Origin: Nocardioides cremeus
GTDB lineage: Bacteria; Actinomycetota; Actinomycetes; Propionibacteriales; Nocardioidaceae
DNA length: 62,977 nucleotides
Direction of reading: 5' to 3'
NCBI RefSeq assembly: GCF_030518195.1
Contig: NZ_JAULSC010000017.1
Coordinates: forward strand, 37,790 to 100,766
Positions 6,481-14,226 of the stretch are shown here, piece after piece. Both the position numbers and the translations under genes were made by a program. Each line of letters begins with the position of its first letter. Position 1 is the first letter of the stretch. The notes beneath the pieces were generated by a model that had not been told where the DNA came from, did no database searches, and saw only the letters and a program-made list of their open reading frames with translations.

Positions 6481-8652
6481 TCAGTCGTGGGCGAAGGTGA
6501 TGTTCGGCAGCACCTTGCGCAGCCAGGCCGGGGTGTACCAGGCGGCCTTGCCGGTCAGGCGCAGCATCACCGGCAGCAGCACCAGGCGCACCAGGAAGGC
6601 GTCGAGCAGCACCGCGATGCCGAGCACCACACCCATCTCCTTGGGCGGGATCGGGCCGGAGAGGGCGAAGGTGAAGAACACCGCCACCATCACCGCGCCG
6701 GCCGCGAAGATGACCCGGCCCGAGTGGGCCAGCGAGCCGACCATCGCCTGCTTGGGGTCGCCCGTGCGCTCGTAGTGCTCCTTGGCCGAGGCCAGCAGGA
6801 AGACCGTGTAGTCCATCGCGATCGCGAAGATCATCGCGAAGAAGAACACCGGCGCCCAGGCGTCGAGGAAGCCCTGGGGCTCGAAGCCGAGGAAGTCGGC
6901 GCCGTAGCCCTCCTGGAAGATCAGCCGGGCCACGCCGAAGGCCGCGGCCGTCGAGAGCAGGCTGGCCAGGGTGCCCAGCAGCGAGATGAGCGGTGCCTGC
7001 AGGGCGAAGAGCAGCAGCAGGAAGCCGAGCACCATCACGATGCCGATCACCAGCGGGGTGGACTCGTCGAGCTGGTCCTTGAGGTCGAGGTTCTCGACCG
7101 CGGCGCCACCGACGAGCGCGGACTCCGGCAGGTCGCCCCGCAGCCGGTCGACGGTCTCGCCGAGCTCGGGGTCGGACGGGTCGACGGTCGGGACGGCCTG
7201 GATGAGCACCAGGTCGCTGTCGTCGCTGGCCGGCATCGGGGGCATCGCGCCGGCGATGCCCTCGTCGGCCTGCAGGGTGGCAGCGGTCTCGTCGGCGTCG
7301 GCTGCGTCGGCCACCACCTGGAGGGTGCCGGGGGCGCCCTCACCGAACGACTCCTGCACCAGGTCGTAGCCGACCCGGGCCGAGGACTCCTCGGGCAGCA
7401 CCTTGATCGAGGGCATCGCGGTCTTCAGGCCCATGATCGGCGCTGCGAGCGCGAGCAGGACCACCAGCGAGGCCAGGCCCCAGACCAGCGGGCGCTTCCA
7501 CAGCCGCTCGCCCCAGGCCTCGAAGCGCGGCGAGCGGTGCTCACCGGACTTCGACCAGGGCAGCGCGCCCTTGTTGATCTTGTCGTCGAGCTTGTGCAGC
7601 ACCAGTGGCAGCAGGGTCAGCGTGGCGGCGAGGATGAAGACGACCGAGAGCATGATGCCGCCGGCCATCGAGCGGAACGAGGGCGAGGGCACGATCATCA
7701 CCGCGGACAGCGAGACCAGCACGGTCAGGCCCGAGAGGAGCACGGCCTTGCCGGCGGTGTCCATCATCTGCGCGATCGCCCACGGCTTGTCGTGCGGCCG
7801 CGCGGCCCGGGCGGCGCGGTAGCGCACCACCAGGAACAGCGCGTAGTCGATGCCCAGCGCGAGGGCGAACATCATCGCGAAGTTCATCGCCCAGATCGAG
7901 ACCGGCACCAGCTCGTTGATCAGCACCAGCGAGCCCGCCGAGGCGACCAGGCCGGACAGGGTCAGGATGAGCGGGAGCCCGGCAGCCACCAGGGCGCCGA
8001 AGGCCAGCACCAGGATGGCCATGGTCACCGGCCACGACATCAGCTCGGACTGCAGCATCGCCTCGAGGTTGGCCTCGTTGAAGTCCGACCACAGCAGCGA
8101 CGAGCCGGTCGGGTTGACCTGGACCGTGTCCGTGGACAGGCCCTGCAGCTCCTCCTTGATGTCGGTCGCGACGCGCACCATCTCGTTGGTGTCGACGCCG
8201 GCGCCCGCCAGCACGATGGCGGTCGAGCCGTCCTCCGACAGGGTTGCGCCCGGCTGGGGCGCGATCACGTCGGCGATGCGCGGCTCGTCCTCGAGGATCG
8301 CGGTGACCTCGGCGATGACGGCCTTGCCCTCACCCTCGGTGACCGGGCCCTCGTCGGAGTGCACGACGACCTGGATCGCCGAGGAGGCGTTGCCGCCGAA
8401 GCTGTCGCGGGCCAGCTCGCGCGCGGCCACGGACTCGGAGCCGTCGGCCTGCCAACCGGCACCGGAGAGGTTCTTCTCGACCTGCGGGGCGAAGACGCCC
8501 AGCCCGACGATCAGCAGGGCCCACACGATCGCCACGAGCTTGCCGTGGCTGGTGACCCACAGGCCCAGGCGGCCCAGGGGGCCGGCCGAGGGCGGTGCGG
8601 TCTCGTCGGGCGGGGTCCCGGCCTTGTGGGCCGGGGTCGTGGTGGTGCTCAT
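6481..8652 (-). CDS. MmpL/RND-family transporter
   Basis: A 723-residue transporter with about 12 helices in two halves, each with an extracytoplasmic loop. The proton-relay Asp-Tyr pairs are present in the two central helices (IDYALFLVVRYRAA near 270 and MDYTVFLLASAKEHYERTG near 615). Family members export lipids or hydrophobic compounds using the proton gradient. The length is slightly below mycobacterial MmpL proteins, typical for the short actinobacterial branch. It starts 31 bp after the TauE stop, so it belongs with the sulfur gene run that begins at 11207, but no link between its substrate and sulfur metabolism can be read from the sequence. Confidence 0.88.
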   Translation of the reverse strand: MSTTTTPAHKAGTPPDETAPPSAGPLGRLGLWVTSHGKLVAIVWALLIVGLGVFAPQVEKNLSGAGWQADGSESVAARELARDSFGGNASSAIQVVVHSDEGPVTEGEGKAVIAEVTAILEDEPRIADVIAPQPGATLSEDGSTAIVLAGAGVDTNEMVRVATDIKEELQGLSTDTVQVNPTGSSLLWSDFNEANLEAMLQSELMSWPVTMAILVLAFGALVAAGLPLILTLSGLVASAGSLVLINELVPVSIWAMNFAMMFALALGIDYALFLVVRYRAARAARPHDKPWAIAQMMDTAGKAVLLSGLTVLVSLSAVMIVPSPSFRSMAGGIMLSVVFILAATLTLLPLVLHKLDDKINKGALPWSKSGEHRSPRFEAWGERLWKRPLVWGLASLVVLLALAAPIMGLKTAMPSIKVLPEESSARVGYDLVQESFGEGAPGTLQVVADAADADETAATLQADEGIAGAMPPMPASDDSDLVLIQAVPTVDPSDPELGETVDRLRGDLPESALVGGAAVENLDLKDQLDESTPLVIGIVMVLGFLLLLFALQAPLISLLGTLASLLSTAAAFGVARLIFQEGYGADFLGFEPQGFLDAWAPVFFFAMIFAIAMDYTVFLLASAKEHYERTGDPKQAMVGSLAHSGRVIFAAGAVMVAVFFTFALSGPIPPKEMGVVLGIAVLLDAFLVRLVLLPVMLRLTGKAAWYTPAWLRKVLPNITFAHD

Positions 8653-8683
8653 GGGGGTCCGTTCTGTGAGTCAGGTCTGTGGG

Positions 8684-9508
8684 TCAGAGCAGTGCGGGGA
8701 AGGCGCGGGCGGCGGTGTAGACCGCGACGCCCAGGACGAGGAGCGTGAAGGCTCCCTGGAGCTTGTCGGTGTCGATCCGGTCGGCCAGGCGGGCGCCCAG
8801 CACGGCCGCGATGGACGAGGCGATGGTGAGCGCCAGGACCAGCCACCAGTCGGGAGCGGCGCCGGCGCCGGCACGCACGACCAGGGCCGAGGCCGAGGTG
8901 ATGGTGATGACCACCAGCGACGTGCCGACGGCGTACGTCATCGGCAGCGCCAGGGCCAGCAGCAGCGCCGGCACGACCAGGAAGCCGCCGCCCACGCCGA
9001 GGAAGCCGGTCAGCAGGCCGACCACGGTGGCGGTGACGAGCACCTTGAGTGCGCGCGGGCAGTTGCAGGCGAAGGTGGGGCTGAAGGTGATGATCGGGTC
9101 GTCGAGACCCGGCCGGCCGCCCCGGTCGGGCTTCGTCGGGTCGCTGTGGGCGAGCCGGCGCCAGGCCATCAGGGCGCCCACGAGCAGCATCAGCGCCGCG
9201 AAGCAGGCCAGCAGCACGTCGTCGCTGACCAGGGCGGCACCGGTGGCGCCGGCGGCCGCGCCGCCGATCGCGACGACGCCGAAGACGACGCCGCGACCCA
9301 GCAGCACGTTGCCCTGGCGGTGCGCGGAGACGGCGCCGGCCAGCGACGTCACCCCCACCACCACCAGCGAGCCGGTCGTGGCCTGCGTGGCCGACTGGTC
9401 GAGCAGGTAGACCAGCACCGGCACGGCCAGGATCGACCCGCCGCCGCCGAGCGCGCCCAGGGACAGCCCGATGAGCGCGCCCGCGGCGACGGCGAGGACG
9501 AAGGTCAC
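8684..9508 (-). CDS. TauE/SafE-family sulfite/sulfonate exporter
   Basis: A 274-residue membrane protein with about eight helices in two repeats, each starting with a Gly-rich signature (GALGGGGSILAVPVLVYLL near 20; GFLGVGGGFLVVPALLLAL near 155). The TauE/SafE family exports sulfite, thiosulfate or organosulfonates. The mid-loop FACNCPRA holds two Cys. The GTG at 9508 lies 2 nt after the stop of the persulfide-dioxygenase-like gene. Sulfite is the product of persulfide oxidation, so export of that product is the natural role in this operon; this is inference from context. Confidence 0.88.
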   Translation of the reverse strand: MTFVLAVAAGALIGLSLGALGGGGSILAVPVLVYLLDQSATQATTGSLVVVGVTSLAGAVSAHRQGNVLLGRGVVFGVVAIGGAAAGATGAALVSDDVLLACFAALMLLVGALMAWRRLAHSDPTKPDRGGRPGLDDPIITFSPTFACNCPRALKVLVTATVVGLLTGFLGVGGGFLVVPALLLALALPMTYAVGTSLVVITITSASALVVRAGAGAAPDWWLVLALTIASSIAAVLGARLADRIDTDKLQGAFTLLVLGVAVYTAARAFPALL

Positions 9509-9510
9509 GC

Positions 9511-10896
9511 TCAGGCCTCGGGGCCGACCAGGTGCAGGCCGACCTTCTCGGCGTTCTCGAAGCTGTCGTCGATCGAGACCAGGTCGCGACCGGCGGCCGC
9601 CAGGAAGGACGCGGCGACCGAGGCGCGGTAGCCCCCGGCGCAGTGCACCCAGACCTCGCCCTCGGGCACCTCGTCGACGCGCCGCGGGATCTCGTGGATC
9701 GGGATGTTCACGGCGCCGTCGATGGCGGCCTTCTCGTGCTCGTCGACACGACGGACGTCGAGCACGACCACCGGACGGTGGTGGCGCACCTGGGCGAGGT
9801 CGGCGAAGGTGGCGGTCTCGAAGCTGCCGAGGTCGCGGTCGCTCCAGTCTTTGGGGCCGCCGGTGGCGTGCGCCGCCGGGCGGTCGATGCCGATGCGCAC
9901 CAGCTCGCGCTGGGCCTCGGCGACGTCGTCGGCGCTCTCGCCGAGCAGGGTCACCGGGGTGCCCCACTCGATGAGCCAGCCCAGGTACGTCGCGAACCCG
10001 CCGTCGAGCCCGAAGTTCACCGTGCCGGGCGCGTGACCGGCCGCGAAGGCGGTGCGGTTGCGCAGGTCGACGACCCACTCGCCGGCCTCGATGCGCCGGC
10101 GCAGCTCGGCCGCGTCGGCGCGCTCGGGGGTGCTCAGGTCGGGGGCGTCGGGGCCTTCGGCGTTGCGGCGGCCCATCTGCGCGTAGTACGCGGGGTAGGC
10201 GCCCAGGCCGTCGAGCAGCTCGCGGACGTAGGTCTCCTCGTCCTGGGTCAGCACCGGGTTCTGCGACTTCTCCTGGCCGATGGTCGAGGAGGTCGCGTCG
10301 CTCTGGGTGGCCGAGCAGAACGAGCCGAAGCCGTGGGTCGGGAAGACCTCGGCTTCGTCGGGCAGCTCCTCGGCCAGCTTGTGCGCCGAGGCGTGCTGGT
10401 GGCGCACCAGGGCGTCGGTGTGCTCGGGGCCCATCAGGTCGGGCCGGCCGGTCGCGCCGAAGAGCAGCGAGCCGCCGGTGAAGACGGCGAACGGCTCGCC
10501 GCCGTCGGTGACGGCGTACGACAGGTGGGTGAAGGTGTGGCCGGGGGTGGCGATGGCGCGCACCGCGATCCGGTCGCCGACCTCGACGACCTCGCCGTCG
10601 GCGACGGGGGTGCGCTCGAAGGAGACGTCGTCCTCGCCGTTGACGAGGTACGCGGCGCCGGTCTCGCGGGCCAGGGCGAGCCCGCCGGTCACGTAGTCGT
10701 TGTGGATGTGGGTCTCGAAGACGTGCGTGAGCCGCACGCCGTCGGACTCGAGGATCTCGAGGACCCGGTCGATGTCGCGCTGCGGGTCGACCACGATGGC
10801 GACCTCGCCGTCGTGGACGACGTAGCTGCGGTCGCCGAGGGTGGAGGTCTCGATGACCCGCACGGTCAGCTCGTCCTGCTGGGTGTGCTCGCTCAT
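9511..10896 (-). CDS. Persulfide dioxygenase-like MBL protein with two rhodanese domains
   Basis: A 461-residue protein. Residues about 10-240 form a metallo-beta-lactamase fold with ETHIHNDYVTGG and TPGHTFTHLSY (metal His residues). Where ETHE1-type enzymes have a metal-binding Asp (TGD), this protein reads FTGGSLLFGATGRPDL. Two rhodanese domains follow: the first (about 270-350, VVDLRNRTAFAAGHAPG) has no active Cys, the second (about 365-455) has the loop VHCAGGYRAS. Expected role: oxidise glutathione-like or mycothiol persulfide to sulfite and shuttle sulfane sulfur. It sits between a single-domain rhodanese (9 bp upstream) and a TauE exporter (2 bp downstream). Confidence 0.88.
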   Translation of the reverse strand: MSEHTQQDELTVRVIETSTLGDRSYVVHDGEVAIVVDPQRDIDRVLEILESDGVRLTHVFETHIHNDYVTGGLALARETGAAYLVNGEDDVSFERTPVADGEVVEVGDRIAVRAIATPGHTFTHLSYAVTDGGEPFAVFTGGSLLFGATGRPDLMGPEHTDALVRHQHASAHKLAEELPDEAEVFPTHGFGSFCSATQSDATSSTIGQEKSQNPVLTQDEETYVRELLDGLGAYPAYYAQMGRRNAEGPDAPDLSTPERADAAELRRRIEAGEWVVDLRNRTAFAAGHAPGTVNFGLDGGFATYLGWLIEWGTPVTLLGESADDVAEAQRELVRIGIDRPAAHATGGPKDWSDRDLGSFETATFADLAQVRHHRPVVVLDVRRVDEHEKAAIDGAVNIPIHEIPRRVDEVPEGEVWVHCAGGYRASVAASFLAAAGRDLVSIDDSFENAEKVGLHLVGPEA

Positions 10897-10904
10897 GGTG
10901 CTCC

Positions 10905-11207
10905 TCACTTCTCGGTCGGACGGCCGGCGCGGATCCACGCGGACGTGCCGCCGGCGATGTTGACGGCGTCGAAGCCCGATCCGGTCAGGAAGTCGGTCAT
11001 CGCGCCGCTGCGGTTGCCCGAGGCGCAGACCACGTAGGTGGTGGTCTCCTTGTCGAGCTCGTCGGTGCGGCCGGGCAGCTGGCCCATCGGGATGTTCACG
11101 GCGCCGGGCAGGTGGCCGTCGGCGTACTCGGAGGGCTCCCGCACGTCCACCACGGTGGCGCCCTGCTCGAGCGCTGCGGCGGCCTGGTCGATGTCGATCT
11201 CTCGCAT
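10905..11207 (-). CDS. Single-domain rhodanese (sulfurtransferase)
   Basis: A 100-residue rhodanese domain: VVDVREPSEYADGHLPGAVNIP and active loop CASGNRSG with catalytic Cys61. It transfers sulfane sulfur between thiols in the cytoplasm. It is the first gene of the leftward sulfur operon, with AGGAGA-like bases before the ATG. The 153-bp divergent region upstream carries two CstR-type palindromes, so it is likely induced by reactive sulfur species. Confidence 0.92.
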   Translation of the reverse strand: MREIDIDQAAAALEQGATVVDVREPSEYADGHLPGAVNIPMGQLPGRTDELDKETTTYVVCASGNRSGAMTDFLTGSGFDAVNIAGGTSAWIRAGRPTEK

Positions 11208-11248
11208 GTCGTCTCCTCTGCGAAGTGGTCGGGAGGGCTCGCTCTCGA

Positions 11249-11263
11249 ACCCCTGGGGGGGAT
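11249..11263. promoter_or_regulatory. CstR-type operator-like site on the rhodanese side
   Basis: ACCCCTGGGGGGGAT is the less perfect of two 15-mers in the divergent region. On the minus strand it lies between a TTGGCA-like -35 and the rhodanese start, so binding would repress the leftward sulfur operon. Same length and end bases as the sites at 11282 and 3344. Confidence 0.55.
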
Positions 11264-11281
11264 GCTTGCCAACCTAGCACA

Positions 11282-11296
11282 ACCCCCTAGGGGGAT
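11282..11296. promoter_or_regulatory. CstR-type operator palindrome before DUF302-cstR
   Basis: ACCCCCTAGGGGGAT contains a perfect 12-bp palindrome (11283-11294). It abuts a -10 element TATAGT (11298-11303) for the rightward DUF302-cstR genes. C-tract/TA/G-tract palindromes are the known operator form for CsoR/CstR proteins, and a CstR gene is the second gene of this operon, so autoregulation is likely. Confidence 0.7.
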
Positions 11297-11360
11297 GTAT
11301 AGTTCGTGGAGCAAGCAGCCACGTCACCCGTCCGGGTGACGACTCGACGAGAGGACGTCC

Positions 11361-11783
11361 ATGAGCAGCTACACGATCAGCACCACCCTGGACCGCCCGT
11401 ACGACGAGACCGTCGCGGCGGTGCGCGAGCAGCTCTCCGAGGCCGGCTTCGGGATCCTGACCGAGATCGACCTGCGCGAAACCCTCAAGAAGAAGCTCGA
11501 CGTCGACGTCGCGCCCCAGGTCATCCTCGGCGCCTGCCGCCCCCAGCTGGCCCACCAGGCGCTGGAGGTCGAGCCCTCGATCGCCGCGCTGCTGCCCTGC
11601 AACGTGGTCGTGCGCGCGCTCGACGACACCACCACCGTGGTGGAGGCCTTTGACCCCGACGTCATGATGTCGGTGGGACTCGGGGACGCCGACGGTCCTG
11701 CCGGCGACGCGATCCGCAGCGTCGCCACCGATGCCCGCGAGCGTCTCTCGAAGGCCCTCGCCTCCCTGGAAGGAACCACCTGA
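11361..11783 (+). CDS. DUF302-domain protein
   Basis: A 140-residue cytoplasmic protein of the DUF302 family: YTISTTLDRPYDETVAAVREQLSEAGFGILTEIDLRETLKKKLDVD, then ILGACRPQLAHQALEVEP and LPCNVVVR. Cys residues in the GACRP and LPCNV blocks are typical of DUF302 proteins found with rhodaneses and sulfur genes. The biochemical role is not established to my knowledge. Its stop overlaps the cstR ATG (TGATG). The promoter lies beside a CstR-type palindrome, so it is probably induced by persulfides. Confidence 0.85.
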   Translation: MSSYTISTTLDRPYDETVAAVREQLSEAGFGILTEIDLRETLKKKLDVDVAPQVILGACRPQLAHQALEVEPSIAALLPCNVVVRALDDTTTVVEAFDPDVMMSVGLGDADGPAGDAIRSVATDARERLSKALASLEGTT

Positions 11784-12049
11784 TGGAGCTCGAGCCCGAC
11801 GAGATCAAGGCGATCATCACCCGGATGAAGCGCGCCAACGGCCACCTGGCCAGCGTGATCCGGATGATGGAGGAGGGCTCGGACTGCGAGTCCGTGCTCA
11901 CCCAGCTCGCTGCGGTCAACAAGGCGCTCTCGCGCGCCGGCTACGCCATCGTGGCCACCGGCCTGCAGCAGTGCCTGACCGCCAACGACGACGACCTCGA
12001 CGGGGTCGACGTCAAGAAGATGGAGAAGCTCTTCCTGGCGCTGGCCTGA
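11783..12049 (+). CDS. cstR: CstR-type persulfide-sensing repressor (CsoR/RcnR family)
   Basis: An 88-residue all-helical repressor of the CsoR/RcnR/FrmR family (EIKAIITRMKRANGHLASVIRMMEEGSDCESVLTQLAAVNKALSRAG). The two conserved cysteines are Cys35 and Cys64, 29 residues apart. The position four residues before the second Cys, which is His in copper-sensing CsoR, is Gly60 here. Two Cys without the His is the pattern of CstR, which senses persulfides by forming di- or trisulfide bridges. The surrounding rhodanese, persulfide-dioxygenase-like and TauE genes agree with this. It likely binds the nearby C5-TA-G5 palindromes. Confidence 0.85.
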   Translation: MELEPDEIKAIITRMKRANGHLASVIRMMEEGSDCESVLTQLAAVNKALSRAGYAIVATGLQQCLTANDDDLDGVDVKKMEKLFLALA

Positions 12050-12090
12050 GCCGCGCCGGCCGGGGCCCGTGCGGGCGGTAGCCTGCGGCC

Positions 12091-12759
12091 ATGGCCTCCC
12101 TGCTGCTGACCGTCATCGGCGACGACCGGCCGGGGCTGGTCTCGGCCGTCTCCGCGCTCGTGGAGGCCCGCGGCGGGTCCTGGCAGCGCAGCCAGCTGAC
12201 TCGCCTGGCGGGGAAGTTCGCCGGCATCGCGCTGGTCGAGGTGCCCGACACCCAGCGCACCGGCCTCGAGGAGGCCCTCGCGGCGCTCGCCGCCGAGGGC
12301 CTCTTCGTGCGCGTGGAGGACGCCGGCCCCGCTGGTGCTGCCGACGCCCGGGACGAGGCCCCCGCGACCTTCACCCTGCACCTGGTCGGCCAGGACCACC
12401 CCGGCATCGTCGCCGAGATCTCCTCGGCCCTCGCCGCGCGCGGCGTGGGCATCGAGGAGCTGCTCACCGACGTCGTCGACGCCCCGATGGGCGGCGGCAC
12501 CCTCTTCGAGGCCCGCGCCACCTTGCGGATGCCTCCCGGCGCCGACGCCGAGGTCCGCGCCGACCTCGAGCGGCTCGCCGCCGAGCTGATGGTCGACCTC
12601 GCGCTGACCCGTCCCGAATCTCGCGCTGACCCGTCCCGAATCTCGCGCCGAGTCGGCCCGAACTTCGCGCCGAGCCGGCTCAGTCCGAGTGGTTGGCCTC
12701 CCACGAGCGTGCGACCAGCTCGCGCAGCACCTCGTGGTCGAGGTCCTCGAAGCGCTTGA
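12091..12759 (+). CDS. Two-ACT-domain regulator-like protein (GcvR type)
   Basis: A 222-residue protein with two ACT domains: SLLLTVIGDDRPGLVSAVSALVEARGGSW (1-80) and FTLHLVGQDHPGIVAEISSALAARGVGIEEL (about 92-165). ACT domains bind amino acids; this pairing resembles GcvR, which regulates glycine cleavage by protein contact. The family-like part ends near residue 172 (LMVDLALTRPE). The last 50 residues are coded by a 22-bp tandem repeat and then by the reverse strand of the next gene, overlapping it by 80 bp. The original stop codon seems to have been lost or displaced by the repeat. Confidence 0.75.
   Translation: MASLLLTVIGDDRPGLVSAVSALVEARGGSWQRSQLTRLAGKFAGIALVEVPDTQRTGLEEALAALAAEGLFVRVEDAGPAGAADARDEAPATFTLHLVGQDHPGIVAEISSALAARGVGIEELLTDVVDAPMGGGTLFEARATLRMPPGADAEVRADLERLAAELMVDLALTRPESRADPSRISRRVGPNFAPSRLSPSGWPPTSVRPARAAPRGRGPRSA
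12600..12682. repeat. 22-bp tandem repeat, 3.8 copies, across two gene ends
   Basis: Copies at 12600-12621, 12622-12643, 12644-12665 and a partial at 12666-12682. The first two are identical and begin CGCGCTGACCCGTCCCGAAT; the third differs at several bases (CGCGCCGAGTCGGCCCGAAC). The array forms the 3' end of the ACT gene and supplies the stop codon of the convergent DUF1801 gene. Its units resemble pieces of the palindromic repeat at 34292-34346. Confidence 0.9.
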
Positions 12760-13099
12760 CGTAGAGACAGCCCTTGCCGGTCGTGTGCGGGCCCAGCCGC
12801 TCGAGCAGGTCGGCGTTGCTGTCGTAGTAGGTCAGGCCGTAGAGCGTCAGCGCCGCCTTGCGCGGCGCCAGGCCGATCGCGAACCACTGGTGCTGCTTGC
12901 CGTCGGCGGTCGTGTAGTCCTGGCGACCGAACCCGACCATCGAGGCGCCCCACATCCGGGGCTCGACGCCGCTGACCTCGCGCATCAGCGCCAGCGCCGC
13001 CAGGGCGTCCTCGCGGCGGCGCGGCTGCTCGACGGAGTCGAGGTAGGCCTCCACGTCGGCGTCGGTCGGCTGGGTCTTGCGGGTGTCCCTGTCGGCCAT
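12680..13099 (-). CDS. DUF1801-domain protein
   Basis: A 139-residue soluble protein with the DUF1801/YdhG-like core: DADVEAYLDSVEQPRRREDALALMREVSG in outline, MWGASMVGFGRQDYTTADGKQHQWFAIGLAPRKAALTLYGL, and GKGCLYVKRFEDLDHEVLRELV. The family has a small alpha/beta fold related to frataxin-like or YjbR-like proteins; no enzymatic role is established. The ATG at 13099 is the first giving the family N-terminus. The gene stop lies in the fourth unit of a 22-bp tandem repeat. Confidence 0.85.
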   Translation of the reverse strand: MADRDTRKTQPTDADVEAYLDSVEQPRRREDALAALALMREVSGVEPRMWGASMVGFGRQDYTTADGKQHQWFAIGLAPRKAALTLYGLTYYDSNADLLERLGPHTTGKGCLYVKRFEDLDHEVLRELVARSWEANHSD

Positions 13100-13135
13100 G
13101 GGCACGATGCTCGCAGACCCGGCTAGCGTGGCGGG

Positions 13136-13834
13136 GTGCACCCGACCGACGACGCCACGCAGGCGCCCGTGACGCGCCCGGCGCGCGGCAGCGTCGTACG
13201 GCTCGCGCTGCTGGGGGCCCTGGTGCTGGCGCTGGTGCTGGCCTGGGCGACCGGGCGGGTGCCCGAGGTGTCGTCGCTGCGCGACCGGGTCGACGAGGCC
13301 GGCGCGTGGGGCCCCCTCGCCTTCCTGCTGGGGTACGCCGCCCTCGCGCTGCTGCCCACGCCCAAGGGGCTGATGACCGCGCTGGGGGCGGTGCTCTTCG
13401 GCTTCGTCGTCGGCGCGGTGCTGGCGTGGGGTGCGGCGATGCTGGCCGCGCTCGTCGCCTTCTGGCTCAGCCGGCTGCTGGGGCGTGACGCGGTCGACCG
13501 GCTGGTCGGGGGCCGCCTGGACCGGGTCGACGCGCTGTTCCGCGAGCACGGGCTGGTCGCGGTGGTCGCGGTCCGGCTGGTGCCGGTGGTGCCCTACACC
13601 GCCATCAACTACGCGGCGGGCCTGGTGCCGCTGGGCCTGGGCGCCTACCTGCTCGGCACCGCCATCGGGATGGTGCCCGGCACCATCGCCTACGCTGCGC
13701 TGGGTGCCTTCGGCACCAGCCCCGAGCGGCTCTTCGTGGGTCTCGCGGTGCTGGTGGCGCTGACCGTCCTGGCCGCGCTCGTCGGGCGACGGATGCTACG
13801 GGGCGGCGCGCCGAGGGGACGCTCAGCCGGTTGA
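13136..13834 (+). CDS. TVP38/TMEM64 (VTT/DedA-like) membrane protein
   Basis: A 232-residue membrane protein with an N-terminal helix and a VTT/SNARE-associated domain: LLGYAALALLPTPKGLMTALGAVLFGFVVG, then RLVPVVPYTAINYAAGLVPLGLGAYLLGTAIGMVPGTIAYAALGA. The paired reentrant loops with Pro and the central Arg are typical of this lipid-scramblase-related family. The start is a GTG at 13136, 37 bp from the divergent DUF1801 gene. The end overlaps the convergent Crp fragment by 12 bp. Substrate unknown. Confidence 0.85.
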   Translation: MHPTDDATQAPVTRPARGSVVRLALLGALVLALVLAWATGRVPEVSSLRDRVDEAGAWGPLAFLLGYAALALLPTPKGLMTALGAVLFGFVVGAVLAWGAAMLAALVAFWLSRLLGRDAVDRLVGGRLDRVDALFREHGLVAVVAVRLVPVVPYTAINYAAGLVPLGLGAYLLGTAIGMVPGTIAYAALGAFGTSPERLFVGLAVLVALTVLAALVGRRMLRGGAPRGRSAG

Positions 13835-14200
13835 GCCGTCGGGCCAGGGCGCGCGCAGGGCGTCGGGGTCGAGCACGGTGATGCGCCCGCGACCCAGTCC
13901 GACCACGCCGCGCGCGGCCAGCTCGCCGAGCACCTTGGTGGTGGTCTCGCGGGAGGTGCCGACCAGCGCGGCGAGCTGCTCGTGGGTGACCTGCACGACC
14001 GGCGCCCGCCCGAGGCTGCGCTGGGAGGCCAGGGGCAGCAGCGTCTCGCCGACCCGCTGCGGGACGCTCTTGAAGACGGTGTCGGACAGCCGCTGCTCGA
14101 GGGCGGCCAGGCGCCGGCCGAGGATCTCGGAGATGCGTGCCGCGACCCGCGGGTCGGCCAGCAGCAGGCGGCGTACGTCGCTGCGGCTCATCACGCACAC
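13823..14200 (-). pseudogene. Crp/Fnr regulator lacking its cyclic-nucleotide domain
   Basis: The 125-residue reading contains the Crp/Fnr dimer helix (VRRLLLADPRVAARISEILGRRLAALEQRLSD) and the DNA-binding domain (VTHEQLAALVGTSRETTTKVLGELAARGVVGLGRGRITVLD). Family members are about 220 residues. In-frame sequence upstream of the ATG still looks like Crp (PYAEALDDVTVCVMSRSDVRR), but the match stops near 14227, exactly where the divergent kinase gene begins. The first half, including the beta-barrel, is missing. It could be a decayed remnant or a stand-alone DNA-binding protein starting at 14200; no ribosome site is evident. An assembly or deletion join is also possible. Confidence 0.65.
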
Positions 14201-14226
14201 GGTGACGTCGTCGAGCGCCTCGGCGT

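Noticed and set aside
6487..8748. Long plus-strand open reading opposite mmpL
   Set aside because: Shadow of a GC-rich gene: composition is Arg/His/Gly/Gln-rich with no domains, while the minus strand encodes a clear MmpL.
11783..12049. Copper sensor CsoR
   Set aside because: The metal-binding His of CsoR is Gly60 here; two Cys 29 residues apart and sulfur-gene context fit CstR better.
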